64,000 nt of DNA, taken from Armigeres subalbatus. Lineage: Eukaryota; Arthropoda; Insecta; Diptera; Culicidae. Where the stretch lies: NCBI RefSeq assembly GCF_024139115.2, contig NC_085141.1:393810632-393874631 (forward strand), read 5' to 3'. Below, in pieces: positions 22,380-34,326 of the stretch. A program made the position numbers and the translations under genes. The notes under the pieces were generated by a model that was not told where the DNA came from, did no database searches, and saw nothing but the letters and a program-made list of their open reading frames with translations. Numbering within the stretch: the stretch's first letter is position 1; the number at the start of each line of letters is the position of its first letter.

Positions 22380-25300
22380 CTGGAAAAAATGAAATTGATA
22401 CACATTTCATCACAGAGAATTGAATTGTTTAACAAAATGTAACCCAGCTTTTCACGTTCGGTATAGACAGTCATTTTGACGTGTAAATCTGGAAGGAGGT
22501 CCTTCGTAGGTTGGTTGGTTTAGGCACCAATCTAGCGTAATGAGGGTCGTGGGCTCGAGTCCCATCGAAGGGATGTATTGGTTACCTCCAATACATGTTT
22601 CAAATTAAAATCTTCCACATAATGTACATATTCACATCTGAGTTTTCAGAACATTGTAAATTAATGTCCAAATCGGGTAGTTTAATACCCGGAAAATAGG
22701 CAATTAACTTTGATTGAAGTGTAAATCTGAATAGAGGCGATAAAGATTACAATGGCGGTGGAAGTGCCTGGATTTTCAGTCCCGGTCTAGTATATGAGAT
22801 TATCGATGTGGACCTTTTCACGTCTTCCCTGTTCATGAGTTTTTCATCCTGCTAGCCTTGTAAGCTTAGGGGCCCTCCTTAGCCGTGCGGTAAGACGCGC
22901 GGCTACAAAGCAAGACCATGCTGAGGGTGGCTGGGTTCGATTACCGGTGCCGATCTAGGCAATTTTCGGATTGGAAATTGTCTCGACTTCCCTGGGCATA
23001 AAAGTATCATCGTGCTAGCCTCATAATATACGAATGCAAAAATGGTAACCTGGCTTAGAAACCTCGCAGTTAATAACTGTGGAAATGCTTAATGATCACT
23101 AAGCTGCGAGGCGGCTCTGTCCCAGTGTGGGGATGTAATGCCAATAAGAAGAAGAAGAAGCCTTGTAAGCTCATGATATACAAATGCCAGAGGGGTAACT
23201 TCGGTTAAGCAACTTTGCAGTTAACAACAGCTGGTCAGTGGTCAGGGGTTCTCACAAACCACACCAAGCGCCGTTTTGAACGACCTGTGATAGATTTTTT
23301 TTATCCGTGAAAGAAAAATAGAAATTAATTCACGATGATGCAAAACCGTCGTTCGAAGCGGATCACAAAAGCGAAAGTTGAAAGCCAAGCGTCAAGTGTA
23401 GTGAAGCATCTAAACCGCGTGTGCGAAAAATTTTCATAACCTTAAATTTCTAGTGATTTTTTAAATACTCGTTTAATTAATAATTTTCATTTGTAATATT
23501 AGTAAATAGTTTAGGAGAGTAAGATTTCGTTCAATAAGTGTTAGGAAATAAGTAGTGAATAGAAATTAAAAAGAAAAACCGATATTTTTTGATAAGCTAG
23601 GTTAAACAAAAAGAGTGGTGGACCCCAAGCACATGCTTGGTTGACACCAAACATGGCTTCCGCACCAACAGACAACCCAAAACTTCCCCCTGACAAAGGT
23701 AAGGATTGGATGGATACAAATTTACCCCACACTGATGAAGAAGAATCTTTTGAAGGATTCATCGAACATGAGCAACAAACACAAACACAAAAAGAAAACC
23801 AACAAAGGAAAAGACGAGAAACCAACACACATCAAGAAAAACAAGTCAAACAACTCAAAAAATCACAAACACAACACTACACAAGATCACAAACACAAAT
23901 CCAAAACAAAAGACAGTGAACAAACAAACACCAACAAAAACCACAAAAACGACAAGAAAACTAACAATTCGAAAAATACAAACCAAAGCGAACAAACAAT
24001 GTTGATCAAAAACACACAACACGATGTTTTATTCGTCGAAACTATCTCAATCAAAGAAAGGTGGAACCTACTCGAGCCAATGGAGGTGGGTAAATTCTTT
24101 CATGAGGTAGGGTTTGACCAGTTCGCCGAATTGTAACGAGCAAGGCAAAACAGATTCGAACTTATTTACAAACACAAGACGCAGAAAATATACTAAACAT
24201 CCCTACAAAAACACTAAAAAAACAACAGCTACAAATCTTTATTCCTAGAATGCTTCAAACAACAGGCATACTTAAAAACGTTTCAGTCTCACCGAAAAAG
24301 AAATTTATTAGAGCACGATCTCAGACAAAAGAATCATAAGAATCGAAAAAATAAAACGTCGAAAGACCCCCGAGACACACAATCTAGTTTAATCGACACA
24401 AGGTCAATTAAAATCACATTTGAAGGACCAGAACTACCAAGAACAGTTTCAATTTATGGGGTTTGTGAAAAACCCGAAATCTACATTTACCCAGTTAGGA
24501 TCTGTACCTCTTGTTGGAGACTAGGGCACAAGCAAACGGCTTGTAAAAGCAAAAAAACATGTATCACCTGCGGCAAATACATAACAGACGAACACACACA
24601 TTGTGATGAAAACCAAAAGAAAAACTGTAGAAACTGTGGAGGAAATCATCTCCCTACACACAAAGAATGTCCCGAACGTCTAAGAATGGAACACATAAAC
24701 GTAACCATGACCGTAAACAAAATGACCTTCCAGGAAGCCGAACAGTTTTATCCGAAACCAAGCATTAAGACTTCCAACAACTTTGCCTTACTAGAGTCTG
24801 CCGTTGAATTCCCACAATTGGAACAACCAAGTACGACAAACGCAACATTCAGACGAGTTAATCAGAAGAGCACACCCAACCTTGACTACAGAACTTTGAT
24901 ACAAAACATTGCAAAAAAGACCATCAAGAAAACCCAAAAAACAGAGAACAGAAATACACAGAAACACATTCCCGACAGTAGAAAACTACCCTGAACAGGT
25001 TCAAGTGATAAAAACAACCCACACAAAGTTACAGAAACAGAAAAAATACAAACTGAACAAGAAAATTTGACCAGACAGCTACAACAAATTCTAGAAAAGA
25101 TTACAGACAAAACTAGTGACAATAAAATAGAATCAGACATTCTTCTGATCGAAATAGCTTCTATAATACAAAATATATAATGACAATTTACCAAATCTCA
25201 CCATAGTAAGTGAAACCATTTTTGTTAGACACATTCATGGACTATAGCTTCCAAGGTGATTTAAACATATCTCAAATAAACATTCACAGCATACGACCAC

Positions 25301-28300
25301 TACACAAAAGAGAAACAATAAAAACATACTTAAAATTAAAAACATACATATACTCTTACTCCAAGAGACTTGGCTAAAGCCAGATGAGAAATTTAAATTT
25401 CTCAACTATAATTTCATAAACAACTGTAGACCAGATGGCTACGGAGGTACAGGTATTTTAATACATCCTACTCTAATATACGAAGAAATCATAATGAACG
25501 ACATAGATTTAGAACTAACTGCAGTAAAAATTAAAAACATAAAACAAACAATCATATTTATATCACTATACATACCACCTGACACTCCAATAACAGAAAT
25601 TAAAGAACCACTAGAAAAACTTTTCCAATATATGACGCACAGTACAATACCAATATTCTTAGGAGAAGATTTCAACGCCCATCACCCAATATGGGACAAC
25701 GTATCAAATAAAACGGATAGGAGAGGTGAACTCATATGTGAGTTATTCGAAAATAACGATGTAACATTCTTAAACACAGGAGAAACAACTAGATGGGAAG
25801 ATATTAATTCCATATCTTCGGCAATAGATCTAACGATCACAACACCGGACATAGCACCATTAATTAATTGGGAAACAAGTACAGAAGATATAGGATCAGA
25901 TCACAAATTAATAGAATGTAGAATCACACTTTTCAACAAATTCATAAATAATTCAAAAAGAACAATAGTTAGTAAAAAAAATGCAATAGAAAACCTTAAT
26001 CAAATAGACCCAAAAACACTAAACAACATTGAAGATCTTAACAAAGCAATAAACCAAGCATTACAAAAGCAACATACACAATACACCCTAACAGTAAAAA
26101 CAAATTAAACCATACTGATCACAACATTAAAAGTTATATGAAATAAAAAATAAAAAACATATAGAGTTTAGAAATAATCTCACACTAGCAAATAAACATG
26201 AATTCAAAAAAGCAGAACGAAATTTTAAAAAAGCACTTAAAAGCCAGGTTATTGAATATAGGAAGAAAATGTTAGACGGGATAAACGAACAGACGAAAGT
26301 AAATGAAATGTGGAAAATAGTTAGATGCGTTAGTGGAAACTTCAAACACAAAGACAATTCAGAAATAATAAGCAACAAAGACCTAGCTACTAAATTCATG
26401 GAACTAAACTTTAAAGAAGAAGTGGATACTAATCAAATTATGTTTACAAACTATGACGTAGAAGAAGAAACATATCTAGCACCCTTAAGCATCAAACACA
26501 TGATAACCACTGTGAAAGAACGGAAGGACTCATCCGCTCCAGGACAAAACAAACTATCATACTATTTCTTAAAACAGATTAATCTCAATTTACTCACAAA
26601 ATACTGGAAATAACAAACCAAGTATGGTTGGATGAAAAATACCAGAAGAGTGGTTAATAATAAAAATAATACCAATTCTGAAGCAAGGAAAAGATAAACT
26701 CAAAAGAAACATCATACAGACCAATAGCATTAATTAATATAAATTTAAAATTATTAATAATGAAGTTAAAAAAGACTAAACATATTTATAGAGCAACACG
26801 AACTAATGCCTAAATTATCATATGGCTTTAGAGAAGGGTATTCCGCAATAAACTGTATTAACCATATCAATACATTAATCACAGAAACTAAAAGACAAAA
26901 GGAAATAGCTGCAACTATTTTCTTAGACCTAACAAAAGGCATTCGATTCGGTGGACATAAACATACTATTAGAACAATTAAACAGGCTAAGAATCCCGAG
27001 AAAAATAACTAACTGGTTAAATCTATACCTAAAACAGAAAAATAATTATAGAGACTTCACAAGGAGAAGTAAAGAAAAACACCAATCAAGGATTACCACA
27101 GGGTTGTCCACTTTCGCCCATATTATTCAATCTTTACACTCGAACGCTTCATGACATAACTACAGACAAAACAGTATTCATTCAATATGCAGATGATTTT
27201 TCAATAACCATTATAGGTGAAACATTGGAAGAAGTAGAATTAACGTCTAACATCATTTTGAAAAAAATTGAAGAAGAGCTTTTAACATTGAAAATCAATG
27301 TTAATCCCGATAAATCTGCAGTAGTACTATACAACTGTAAATTCAACGACAAAGTTAATGTAAAAATAGGTGACAAACGAATAGAACAGAAAGAACAATA
27401 TAAAATGGTTAGGCTATTTCCTAGATAATAAGCTTTCCCATAAAAAACCCATAAACTTTGTAAAACAATAAAAATTGAAAAAAAGATTTAACATAATTAA
27501 AATGATCTGCAAAAAGAATGAAGATGCGCACCCAAAAACGGCATTGAAAATTAACAAAGCTATCATAAGATCTCAAATTGATTATGGACTTACACTTTAT
27601 GGTGGAACGGCTAAAAACAAATTTAATGAAACTAAATTCAACCTTCAATTCATCACTACGCACTTGTTTGAGACTTCTAAAGTCAACACAATCAACGTTC
27701 TTTACTCGGAATCTGGTGAAATTCCTATACACCTTCGAGCTAAATGGTTAGCCAAAAAAGAAGGCCATTAAAACATTCTCTCTCAATAAAACCTATTACA
27801 CAACTAACATCAAAATTTTTAGAAATAGACGAACTACCAAAAAACTACACATTTTTAGAATACATAACATTTCAAAATAATTATCTGATTGCATTAACTC
27901 ACAATCGTACACTAACATACAACAGAAATAATAAAATAGAGAACACAATACAGATAGAAATACCGGGAATAAAAACTAATAACATGAACAGCGAAACAAT
28001 TAAAAAATTAACAATAAGCCATCTAAACGAAAAATATAGTCAATGCGAAAAAATTTACACGGATGGATCAAAAAACGACTGAAGCTTTGTGGTATGAGGG
28101 ATATGGTATGAATCAAATAACGAAGAATTGAAAAGTAGAGTCAACAATTCTATGACTATCACGAATGTCGAGAATGATGGCTATCAATACGGCCATAGAT
28201 ACAATTAACACAAAAGAACACCAAAATTTGTTATATGCTCAGATTCAAAATCAGCCTTGATAAACATAAAAAACAGAAATATAAAAGATAATTTTATTAC

Positions 28301-30345
28301 ATACGACATAATACAAAAATTGAGCAAAACAAACAAAAGTATATACCTGCAATGGGTACCAGGTCACAAAAGGAATCCTAGGGAATGACCAGCCATGCAG
28401 ACAGGCTCGCCAAAGAGGGTTGTAATAGTGAACAGATGATTTACACACAAAATTCCAATGAATGATACAATGAATTTAGCAAAACAAGAAACACTAGACG
28501 ACTGGATACAAGAATACACAACAATATCGACACAAAAGGCATTAAACACTAGCAACTTACTTCCAAAAACCAACATTTAAACCATGGTTCGATAAATTTG
28601 AATTAGACACAACACAAATTGTAACGATAGGAAGACTAAGAACATACCATACTCTAACAAAAGAAAAACTATATATGTGGAACCTTGCTCAAGATGATAA
28701 ATGTGACGAGTGTGGGGTAAAGGAGGATTCAGAACATATCCTTCTACACTGTGAAAAATACGTACAATCTAGAACAAAATACAAAAATACTAACACAACA
28801 CAGAAACATCGACAGTTTACTTAACCAAGCTTAAAATTAAAAGAATATCGAGAAATATCAAAATTCTTAAAAGAAAATAATCACAAGCTTTGAAACTAAC
28901 ATCTTGGAGAACGATTTTTTACTTTTATAAACGCTTAACTTAGCTTAATCACCGATTAAAAAAGGATCGGTGCCATTTATTAATAACTCGAGGAAAAACA
29001 AAATCATTAGAAATCGCGATCGAATTAACAAATGGGCGATGGCTATGCCCTAAACGTATATGCTTCACGACTTGACAACCCTTGGCAGTATAGACTGGAA
29101 ACGTCAGTCTCGCCACCCCGCAAAGAAGAAGAAGAAGAAGAAATTAATTCATATCAATTCATGCGTACACTGGGGTCGCTTTTTAGGCGGTTTGTTTTTG
29201 CATGTTTTTAGACTTTGGATTTAATGAAACATTGAGTTAATCATACGTTTCTTAAAGGATATTCCAAGCTATGAGGTTGAGGAATGTCTGATACAGTTTG
29301 TAATCAACCGGAACTGATAAACGTAGACGTGGTCAAAAAATTAATAAAAATAGTTATTGTTTTATTGGTGCTTGGTACGATTTAGAAGAGCCCCGGTCAA
29401 ATGTGAAAGTTCCTAATAAACAGTAAGTTGCGAAACGGCAGTGTCTCCGTAGGGGATAAAATGCCAATAAAAAAGAGCGGCGCTACGTGCGCGTTTTCTT
29501 AATAACGTAAGTTCTCTACCCTCTGAGGCGAGTTGAATGAAAACCAAACACTTTCATTTTCAAATTCACCTAAAATATAAATGAGCGCAGACCAAACCTT
29601 CAAAAAACTGCATTTGCAACAATCATGAAGAATCACGTCAGAATAAATAACATACCTTGTCCCCTTGATCCTTTCCGCTCGATAGCATTTCTCACCGCTT
29701 TGCTCCTGGTGAGCTGCACTCCCTTGCCCTTCTGTGATCCTTCCTTGTCCACCTGCATTCCCGTAATAATATCGCTCAGACTAGCACTAGCCGAGCCACC
29801 TTCAGCCCCACTGGGCTCTCCACCCAACAACTTCGTTAACAGTTCGGATTCCGTTTTCTTAGTGTCTCCGCCGAAAGACTTTGCCACCCTACTGGTCGCT
29901 GTGGCTAAATCTTTCGGTTTTTCGTCGTCCGAATCGGAGTCGGAATCTGAATCCGAGTCCTGTTCTCTCTGATTAGCTTTCTTTCCTTTCCTGTTGTCGC
30001 GCTTTGGGCCCGGAGGCGTAGCCACCTGAACCTTCTTCACCAGCTGCACCTCACTATCGGTGGACATCAACGACAGCAGTTCATTCAGTCGGTTCAAGGT
30101 GGCTTTGGATTTTGTGTCTTGTTGTGGGGGGTGGCCCTTTCCTGCTTCAGCTGGCTTAGTTTTTTTGTCATCTTCCCCATCATTCTGTCCAGCATCAGAC
30201 GAGAACCCGCTGTTGACAATCAGCCGAACACTGGAATTCTTATGTAATCTTGAATGGATTTGAGATAAACGATTATTTGCCGAACTACGATCGTAAATAG
30301 TTGAACTGCTTACCGATGGAATCCTGAGCGTACTAATTGAAGCAT
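21835..30345 (-). CDS. mRpS31: mitochondrial ribosomal protein S31 (whole gene, 3 coding exons)
   Basis: Joined exons 30,345-30,314, 30,230-29,656 and 22,379-21,835 give 1,152 nt, 383 residues plus stop. The product is a structural protein of the small subunit of the mitochondrial ribosome, nuclear-encoded and imported. The N-terminus (MLQLVRSGFHR) is basic and acid-free, fitting a mitochondrial presequence. A central disordered part has an Asp-Ser run and Lys-rich stretches. Family landmarks are LLTKLLGG with LSDIITGMQV in the middle and, in the C-terminal domain, GKLWKFPIDNE, EHIFLEEHLE, GPIRHFMELVCVGLSKN and HILWFRDYFEQKKDLL, which match animal MRPS31. All splice sites are GT-AG and phases fit. 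Intron 1 is 83 bases; intron 2 is 7.3 kb and holds a complete I-clade LINE and SINEs. The first exon rests on a splice model rather than homology, so that part is less sure. Confidence 0.9.
22730..23236 (+). repeat. older SINE-like relic split by a younger SINE
   Basis: The segments 22,730-22,866 and 23,172-23,236, once the insert between them is removed, follow the layout of the younger SINE's middle part: a CCCGGTCTAG stretch, CTTCCCTG, TTTCATCCTGCTAGCC, TCATGATATACAAATGCC and GCAGTTAACAAC. It appears to be a diverged member of the same family. Confidence 0.6.
22867..23160 (+). mobile_element. Feilai-like tRNA-derived SINE
   Basis: The tRNA-like head has an A-box-like TTAGCCGTGCGGTAAGACGC and a B-box-like GGTTCGATTACC, needed for RNA polymerase III transcription. 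The body ends CCCAGTGTGGGGATGTAATG and a (GAA)n tail. A 13 bp direct repeat AGCCTTGTAAGCT flanks it (22,854-22,866 and 23,159-23,171). From memory it corresponds to the Aedes Feilai family; the name is the least certain part. It is mobilised by a LINE in trans. Confidence 0.85.
23653..25010 (+). pseudogene. I-clade LINE ORF1 (gag-like, zinc knuckles)
   Basis: Starts at ATG 23,653 (MASAPTDNPKLPPDKGKDWM). A Gln/Asn/Lys/Thr-rich N-terminal region is followed by a conserved-looking stretch near 24,010-24,130 and by three CCHC-like knuckles at about 24,505-24,675: CTSCWRLGHKQTAC, CITCGKY with HTHC, and CRNCGGNHLPTHKEC. Such proteins bind LINE RNA and single-stranded nucleic acid. Frame changes occur near 23,750 and 24,136-24,160, with stops near 24,290-24,400, so no intact product is possible. 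Confidence 0.8.
25235..28870 (+). pseudogene. I-clade LINE ORF2 (endonuclease, reverse transcriptase, RNase H)
   Basis: Endonuclease remains run from about 25,235 to 25,950, with ISQINIHSIRPL, GEDFNAHHPIWD and the catalytic SDHKLIE. The reverse transcriptase shows SSAPGQNKLSYYFL, FGFREGYSAI-type and QGCPLSP blocks, then the catalytic YADD at about 27,190. RNase H starts with YTDGSK near 28,055, and a HILLHC zinc motif follows near 28,735. At least eight frame breaks separate these blocks. The expected catalytic Asp-containing block before motif B reads FLDLTKG. The element is a decayed but full-length copy. Confidence 0.85.
29411..29480 (+). repeat. SINE/LINE 3' end fragment
   Basis: The stretch AGTGTCTCCGTAGGGGATAA followed by AATGCCAATAAAAAAG resembles the 3' end of the Feilai-like SINE (GTGTGGGGATGTAATGCCAATAAG). 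Only the last about 70 bases are recognisable. Confidence 0.5.
29656..30230 (-). CDS. mRpS31: mRpS31 coding exon 2
   Basis: Acceptor TTCCAG at 30,236-30,231, donor GTATGT from 29,655. The 575-base exon starts with the last base of a split Arg codon and ends with the first base of a split Glu codon. It encodes the disordered Lys/Asp-Ser part and the LLTKLLGG and LSDIITGM blocks. Confidence 0.88.
30314..30345 (-). CDS. mRpS31: mRpS31 coding exon 1
   Basis: Starts at ATG 30,345 and ends at 30,314 before the donor GTAAGC. It encodes ten residues and two bases of an Arg codon. The start was chosen because the downstream exon has no in-frame ATG near its 5' end, the donor is strong, and the joined peptide is a plausible mitochondrial targeting sequence. 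Confidence 0.7.
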
Positions 30346-30616
30346 TTCTACCAATAGTTATGCTAAATTACCTAAAAAATACTTGAAAAAATCGTTCCAG
30401 CCGGTGAAAACTTGCAGTAACAAAATCTCGTGGTTTTGTTTACATTCACGATTCACAATCAATCCGACGGGTTTTGAGAATGGATAAAAATCCGTCTGTC
30501 AAGTGTGTGATTTTTTTTCAAACATAACATTTGAAAAGGACCGATAATTAAAAGGTGCATACGTTTGTTCGCCAATAGGTACACCAATGAGCTAGACTTT
30601 AGTCTAGCTCCTTGAC

Positions 30617-31250
30617 TATAGACGAATCCAAGTAAAAATAAGAAGAAGACACACGACGGTGTTAACTTTGACAGAGCAGCATAGGAAGATCATTTTAAAA
30701 TGCTTATAATAAATTCTAGACAAATTATAATTAAAATCTGATTGATGTATGATACGGAAAAAGTTCCGAACTGTATGATAGATACATTTTTGGAAAATAT
30801 ACAAAAAAAATGAGATAAGCTTTCGAACACAGAGAAACAGACGTCTCACTTAGAACAAAATGCAATTAAAATCATCGTCACGAAAACATTGTCGCCCAAT
30901 GCTAAAATCACGATGAGTGGCCAAGCGGCAAGCAGTTGGCGGTAGTGCGTAAACGTCAAACACAAGCAAAATCGATGGAAGCGCCATCGGTGGCCGATTG
31001 ACCACCTACAAAAAATTAAATCAACCGTTAAAAAGGTGAACGATGGAACATGTGTTGAGTGAGACGTCTGTTTATCTGTGTTTCGAATAAGTACTTCAGA
31101 ACTTTTTCCGTATCGTATTTTAATTACAATTTGTCTAGAATTTATTATAAGCATTTTAAAATGATCTTCCTATGCTGTGCAGTAAGATCTGTCAAAGTTA
31201 GTTAACACCGTCGTGTGTCTTCTTCTTATTTTTACTTGGATTCGTCTATA
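30617..31250. mobile_element. 634 bp foldback with about 240 bp arms
   Basis: The left arm starts TATAGACGAATCCAAGTAAA and the right arm ends with its complement at 31,250. Arms of about 230-245 bases (30,617-30,850 and 31,065-31,250) match with small gaps, including AGAAGAAGACACACGACGGT and TTCTAGACAAATTATAATTA. The spacer has no coding features. It lies about 270 bases upstream of the mRpS31 start. Confidence 0.8.
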
Positions 31251-31939
31251 CATACCGTGTTACTTTTCCTATCTTTTTGTCTCTTTCTAGCATTGTCACC
31301 TCGTTACCTGGGTGGTGCGAATAGAATCGATTTGGTTGTCAAACTGATTGTTGTCAAACCTATTGTTCCGGAGCCAAACATTGAAGATTGTGGTTATGTT
31401 CGTTTATTGAGATCCTATATTGAGAAGTATTGTTATTATTTGGGAAAAAATAAAAATAAGGTTAGATTGAGTTTTATATTATTCGTAACAAATATTTTCA
31501 CATTATATTTCGAGTTGAAAATTAGTAAAAATGCAATTAAAAAGCACTCGTTACGAAATTTCTCGAGATTCAACAGCTGATTGGAGCAGGAATGTATGTA
31601 AACCATCAATGAAGTCAGTAAGGAGTCTCGCGCGAGGTCTCGCGCATTTATTACTGGTCTTCACGCAACATGGAAAGAGAAATTCGACGAGCGGGAAATG
31701 TTTGACAGCCAAGTAACTGCAAAATAATTTTGCTTATGGGATTGATATCAAAACATCCCTCCACTCGCTTGAGAGCAGAAAAGCGGGACCCAGCTCGTTA
31801 CTTTGGAGCGGCGTATTTCGGTTTTCAGTTGTTTGATGTAACTGTAAATGTACACGTAAAAAGAATTTAATGCTATTTATTATTGAGATTTCTAATACCT
31901 TTTTGCCAAAGCAGGCGCTTAATGATATGTATAAGAAAA
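31251..31939. other. intergenic stretch
   Basis: No gene or repeat boundary is recognised. A 121-codon open frame extends in from 31,215 to 31,580, but it begins in the foldback arm and shows no domain. Confidence 0.4.
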
Positions 31940-32440
31940 AATCAGATTAATCCACCTAGCGGTGATGAAGCCTTTCTCGTGCATATTAAAATGTATTGAA
32001 AAATCACTTTAAAAAGGTCAAAAAAAGCTCTTTGGGTGAATAGATCACATTTTTTCGATCATTTTAATATTTTTGCCTTGCCACCATTCAAAAACAATTG
32101 TTTTTTGATTTTTTCAAGGGGGACCTGTAGGGAAAAAACAATGATTTTCAATAATTCCGAAAAGCAATGAAGTCAATTCCATTTTCAATAGCAAACAATT
32201 CCCTGTCAGATGCAACTTGTTGCGAGAGTAAATCAACGGATAATTCTAAGTTCTAAAACGTGTCTACAAAATTTGTACACATATACACATACATACACAA
32301 AAAAAACAGACATCACCTCAGTTTGTCGAGCTGAGTAGATCAGTATATAACACTTTCTTGGGTCTCCGGGCCTTCTATCAAAAGTTTTTGGAACGATCGT
32401 ATATCCTTTCGGTACAACTTTGTTGTACGAGAAAGGAAAA
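31940..32440 (+). repeat. dispersed repeat family A, copy 1
   Basis: Shares with three other copies the order: a CACCTAGCGGTGATGAAGCC-type start with CCTTTCTCGTG, ATGCAACTTGTTGCGAG, a short CA-rich segment, ACAGACATCACCTCAGTTTG, GAGCTGAGTAGATCAGTATA, and the end TTTCGGTACAACTTTGTTGT with ACGAGAAAGG. The CA-rich part is shorter here. No coding capacity. Confidence 0.7.
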
Positions 32441-33049
32441 ATACATATGTTACGATATGCGATCGTGGGTAAATACACCAGGTTTTTTTACACGGTTGGA
32501 ATTCATTTATTTCTCGGTTAACTCGAACTTTCACAGCTTTTAAAATACCACCTGAGGATTTTTCTTTGATTTTTGTGAATTTTTTCGTGGGTCTACTAAT
32601 GGTTTCATTGACACTGAAGGTATTAAACGACTAAAACCAAACCGTGTAAAAAAACTTGGGTGTAGTACAATAATTAGCGCAGCCTTTTGTTTTAAAAAAT
32701 ACATTTATAAAATACAATATGGATTAACTGTCCAGACAAGCGCGTCGAAAGTTGATTTAGGGGCGATTACGACGTAGTGTTTTTTCACCAATGTAATATT
32801 AAAGTTCAATAAAACTAGTTGTATGTCATACATTGATTTTGCATGCCTTTGTGTAATAATTGTACAAGTACATTTGTGAAAATTAACAACACAATTCACA
32901 TAAATATCAATGGAAAAAAGCCGCATAATATGGAAATAATGAGGTGTATGAAAACGAACGTTATGTTCAAAATCCCAAATGCCCAAACTACACCATCATT
33001 CCACCCAAAACCACCCAACCCAATAAGCAGTTAGCCTCAATGACACGCC

Positions 33050-33455
33050 CGAATAGAAAATACAATAGAATTACATTAAAATATCAAAAAATTACAATAC
33101 ATTTATTGATGAACATTCTATTCTATTGTATTTCTATTGTACCAATTAAATTGCCTTATTGTTGTTTCAATAAACTTACAATAAAAATCTATTGACAGAA
33201 AAATGTTGACAATAGAATAACAATAAATTCTATTGTAATGGCAAAAATTTGTTCGAGAGAAAAAAACGATTTTTTATTGTTACGGTAACTAACAACCCTA
33301 TTTTTATTGTAGAACTGCCATTTACAATAGGATTTATGGTGGGAAACAATATTCTTAATTGTTATTCTATTGCTTGACTGTAATAGATATTATTGTAATT
33401 TCAATAAAATTTATCGTATTATTGTTACAATAATTTCTATTGTAATTCTAATTGG
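33050..33455. repeat. TTCTATTGTA-rich repeat segment
   Basis: The words TTCTATTGTA, TTATTGTAATT and their complements recur about twenty times in 400 bases. The ends form a weak inverted pair (ACAATAGAATTACA at about 33,062, complement at about 33,433). This is probably a MITE with internal AT-rich repetition; there is nothing coding. Confidence 0.5.
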
Positions 33456-34326
33456 ACTTTTTTATTCAGGCGCCTCTTCTTTCCTTCCAAAGCAGGAAAA
33501 AAATGGCAGCAAACGTAACGAGCGCACGAGAAAGCATGTACGAATGCGATTTTTATTTCCAACGATGAAATTTTTACAACTGTGTTGATGCGAGCGGATA
33601 AAGTCATCGGCTTCGGTCTCTATAGCGCGTGTGTTAGTTTTCGTGTTCCACATTTGAAGCTTTGGAAAGCTTTGCTTGAGAGGTTAGCATCATCAATGAA
33701 GCACGAAAGAGGCTTAACACAAACTTTAATGCTGTCAGTATACACGGTGCGAAATTTATTCATTGAATGTGGAAAGGCTACACACTTAATTTTGTTTTCC
33801 TCAATATTGTGCGGTTACTTGCTGAGTTTTTTACTTTAATTAAACTGTTTTTTTTAATCTACAGATTATATTCAACTTCAACACCATACTTGCTAAATGG
33901 ACACGGTCGGTTAAAGTGGCTGGTCCTTATTGCCTGATTTTCTCAAAATTGCACACGGCGAACCTTTCATGAAAGGTACCGCCGCGCTTTCTACTACCCG
34001 TTTACTTGATTCTTATGGATGAATAGCATTGCGGTGTATCGTTTGTCGCGGCCGTACCTTTCGACAGTCATTCGCCCCGTGAAGTTTTATTGCAAGTACT
34101 CATTTGGGAACATTACAAACGCCGCGCAGTGTATCATATCAGAAAATCTGACAATAAAGTGTTCGTGAAAGTAGTCGTTAGATTTATTCGCTGTTGGTTT
34201 GAGCGAGACAGAGTATATGACAAAAATCAACCAGCAACTTGCGGTTTTGGTTCAGAAATGAACGTTTGTCAGCAATGGAATAATCCATCTAGATTTTCTA
34301 CTAGATGGCTTTTGCTGTACTATAAA

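Larger units (their letters stand above)
23333..29139 (+). mobile_element. complete-length I-clade LINE in mRpS31 intron 2
   Basis: A 12 bp direct repeat GAAATTAATTCA flanks the element exactly (23,321-23,332 and 29,140-29,151). At 5.8 kb it contains, in order, a gag-like ORF1 with three zinc knuckles, an apurinic-type endonuclease, a reverse transcriptase with YADD, an RNase H domain and a C-terminal zinc motif. The presence of RNase H points to the I or a related clade. The 3' end is (GAA)n. The sense strand is strikingly rich in A and poor in G. Many frame breaks and stops make it inactive. It is antisense to the host gene. Confidence 0.88.

Noticed and set aside
22867..22960. A tRNA gene
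   Set aside because: A- and B-box-like sequences are present, but they belong to the head of a SINE and no cloverleaf with an anticodon arm can be drawn.
29625..29972. Plus-strand 115-codon frame rich in Ser-Glu
   Set aside because: It is the antisense of the Asp-Ser run in mRpS31 exon 2.
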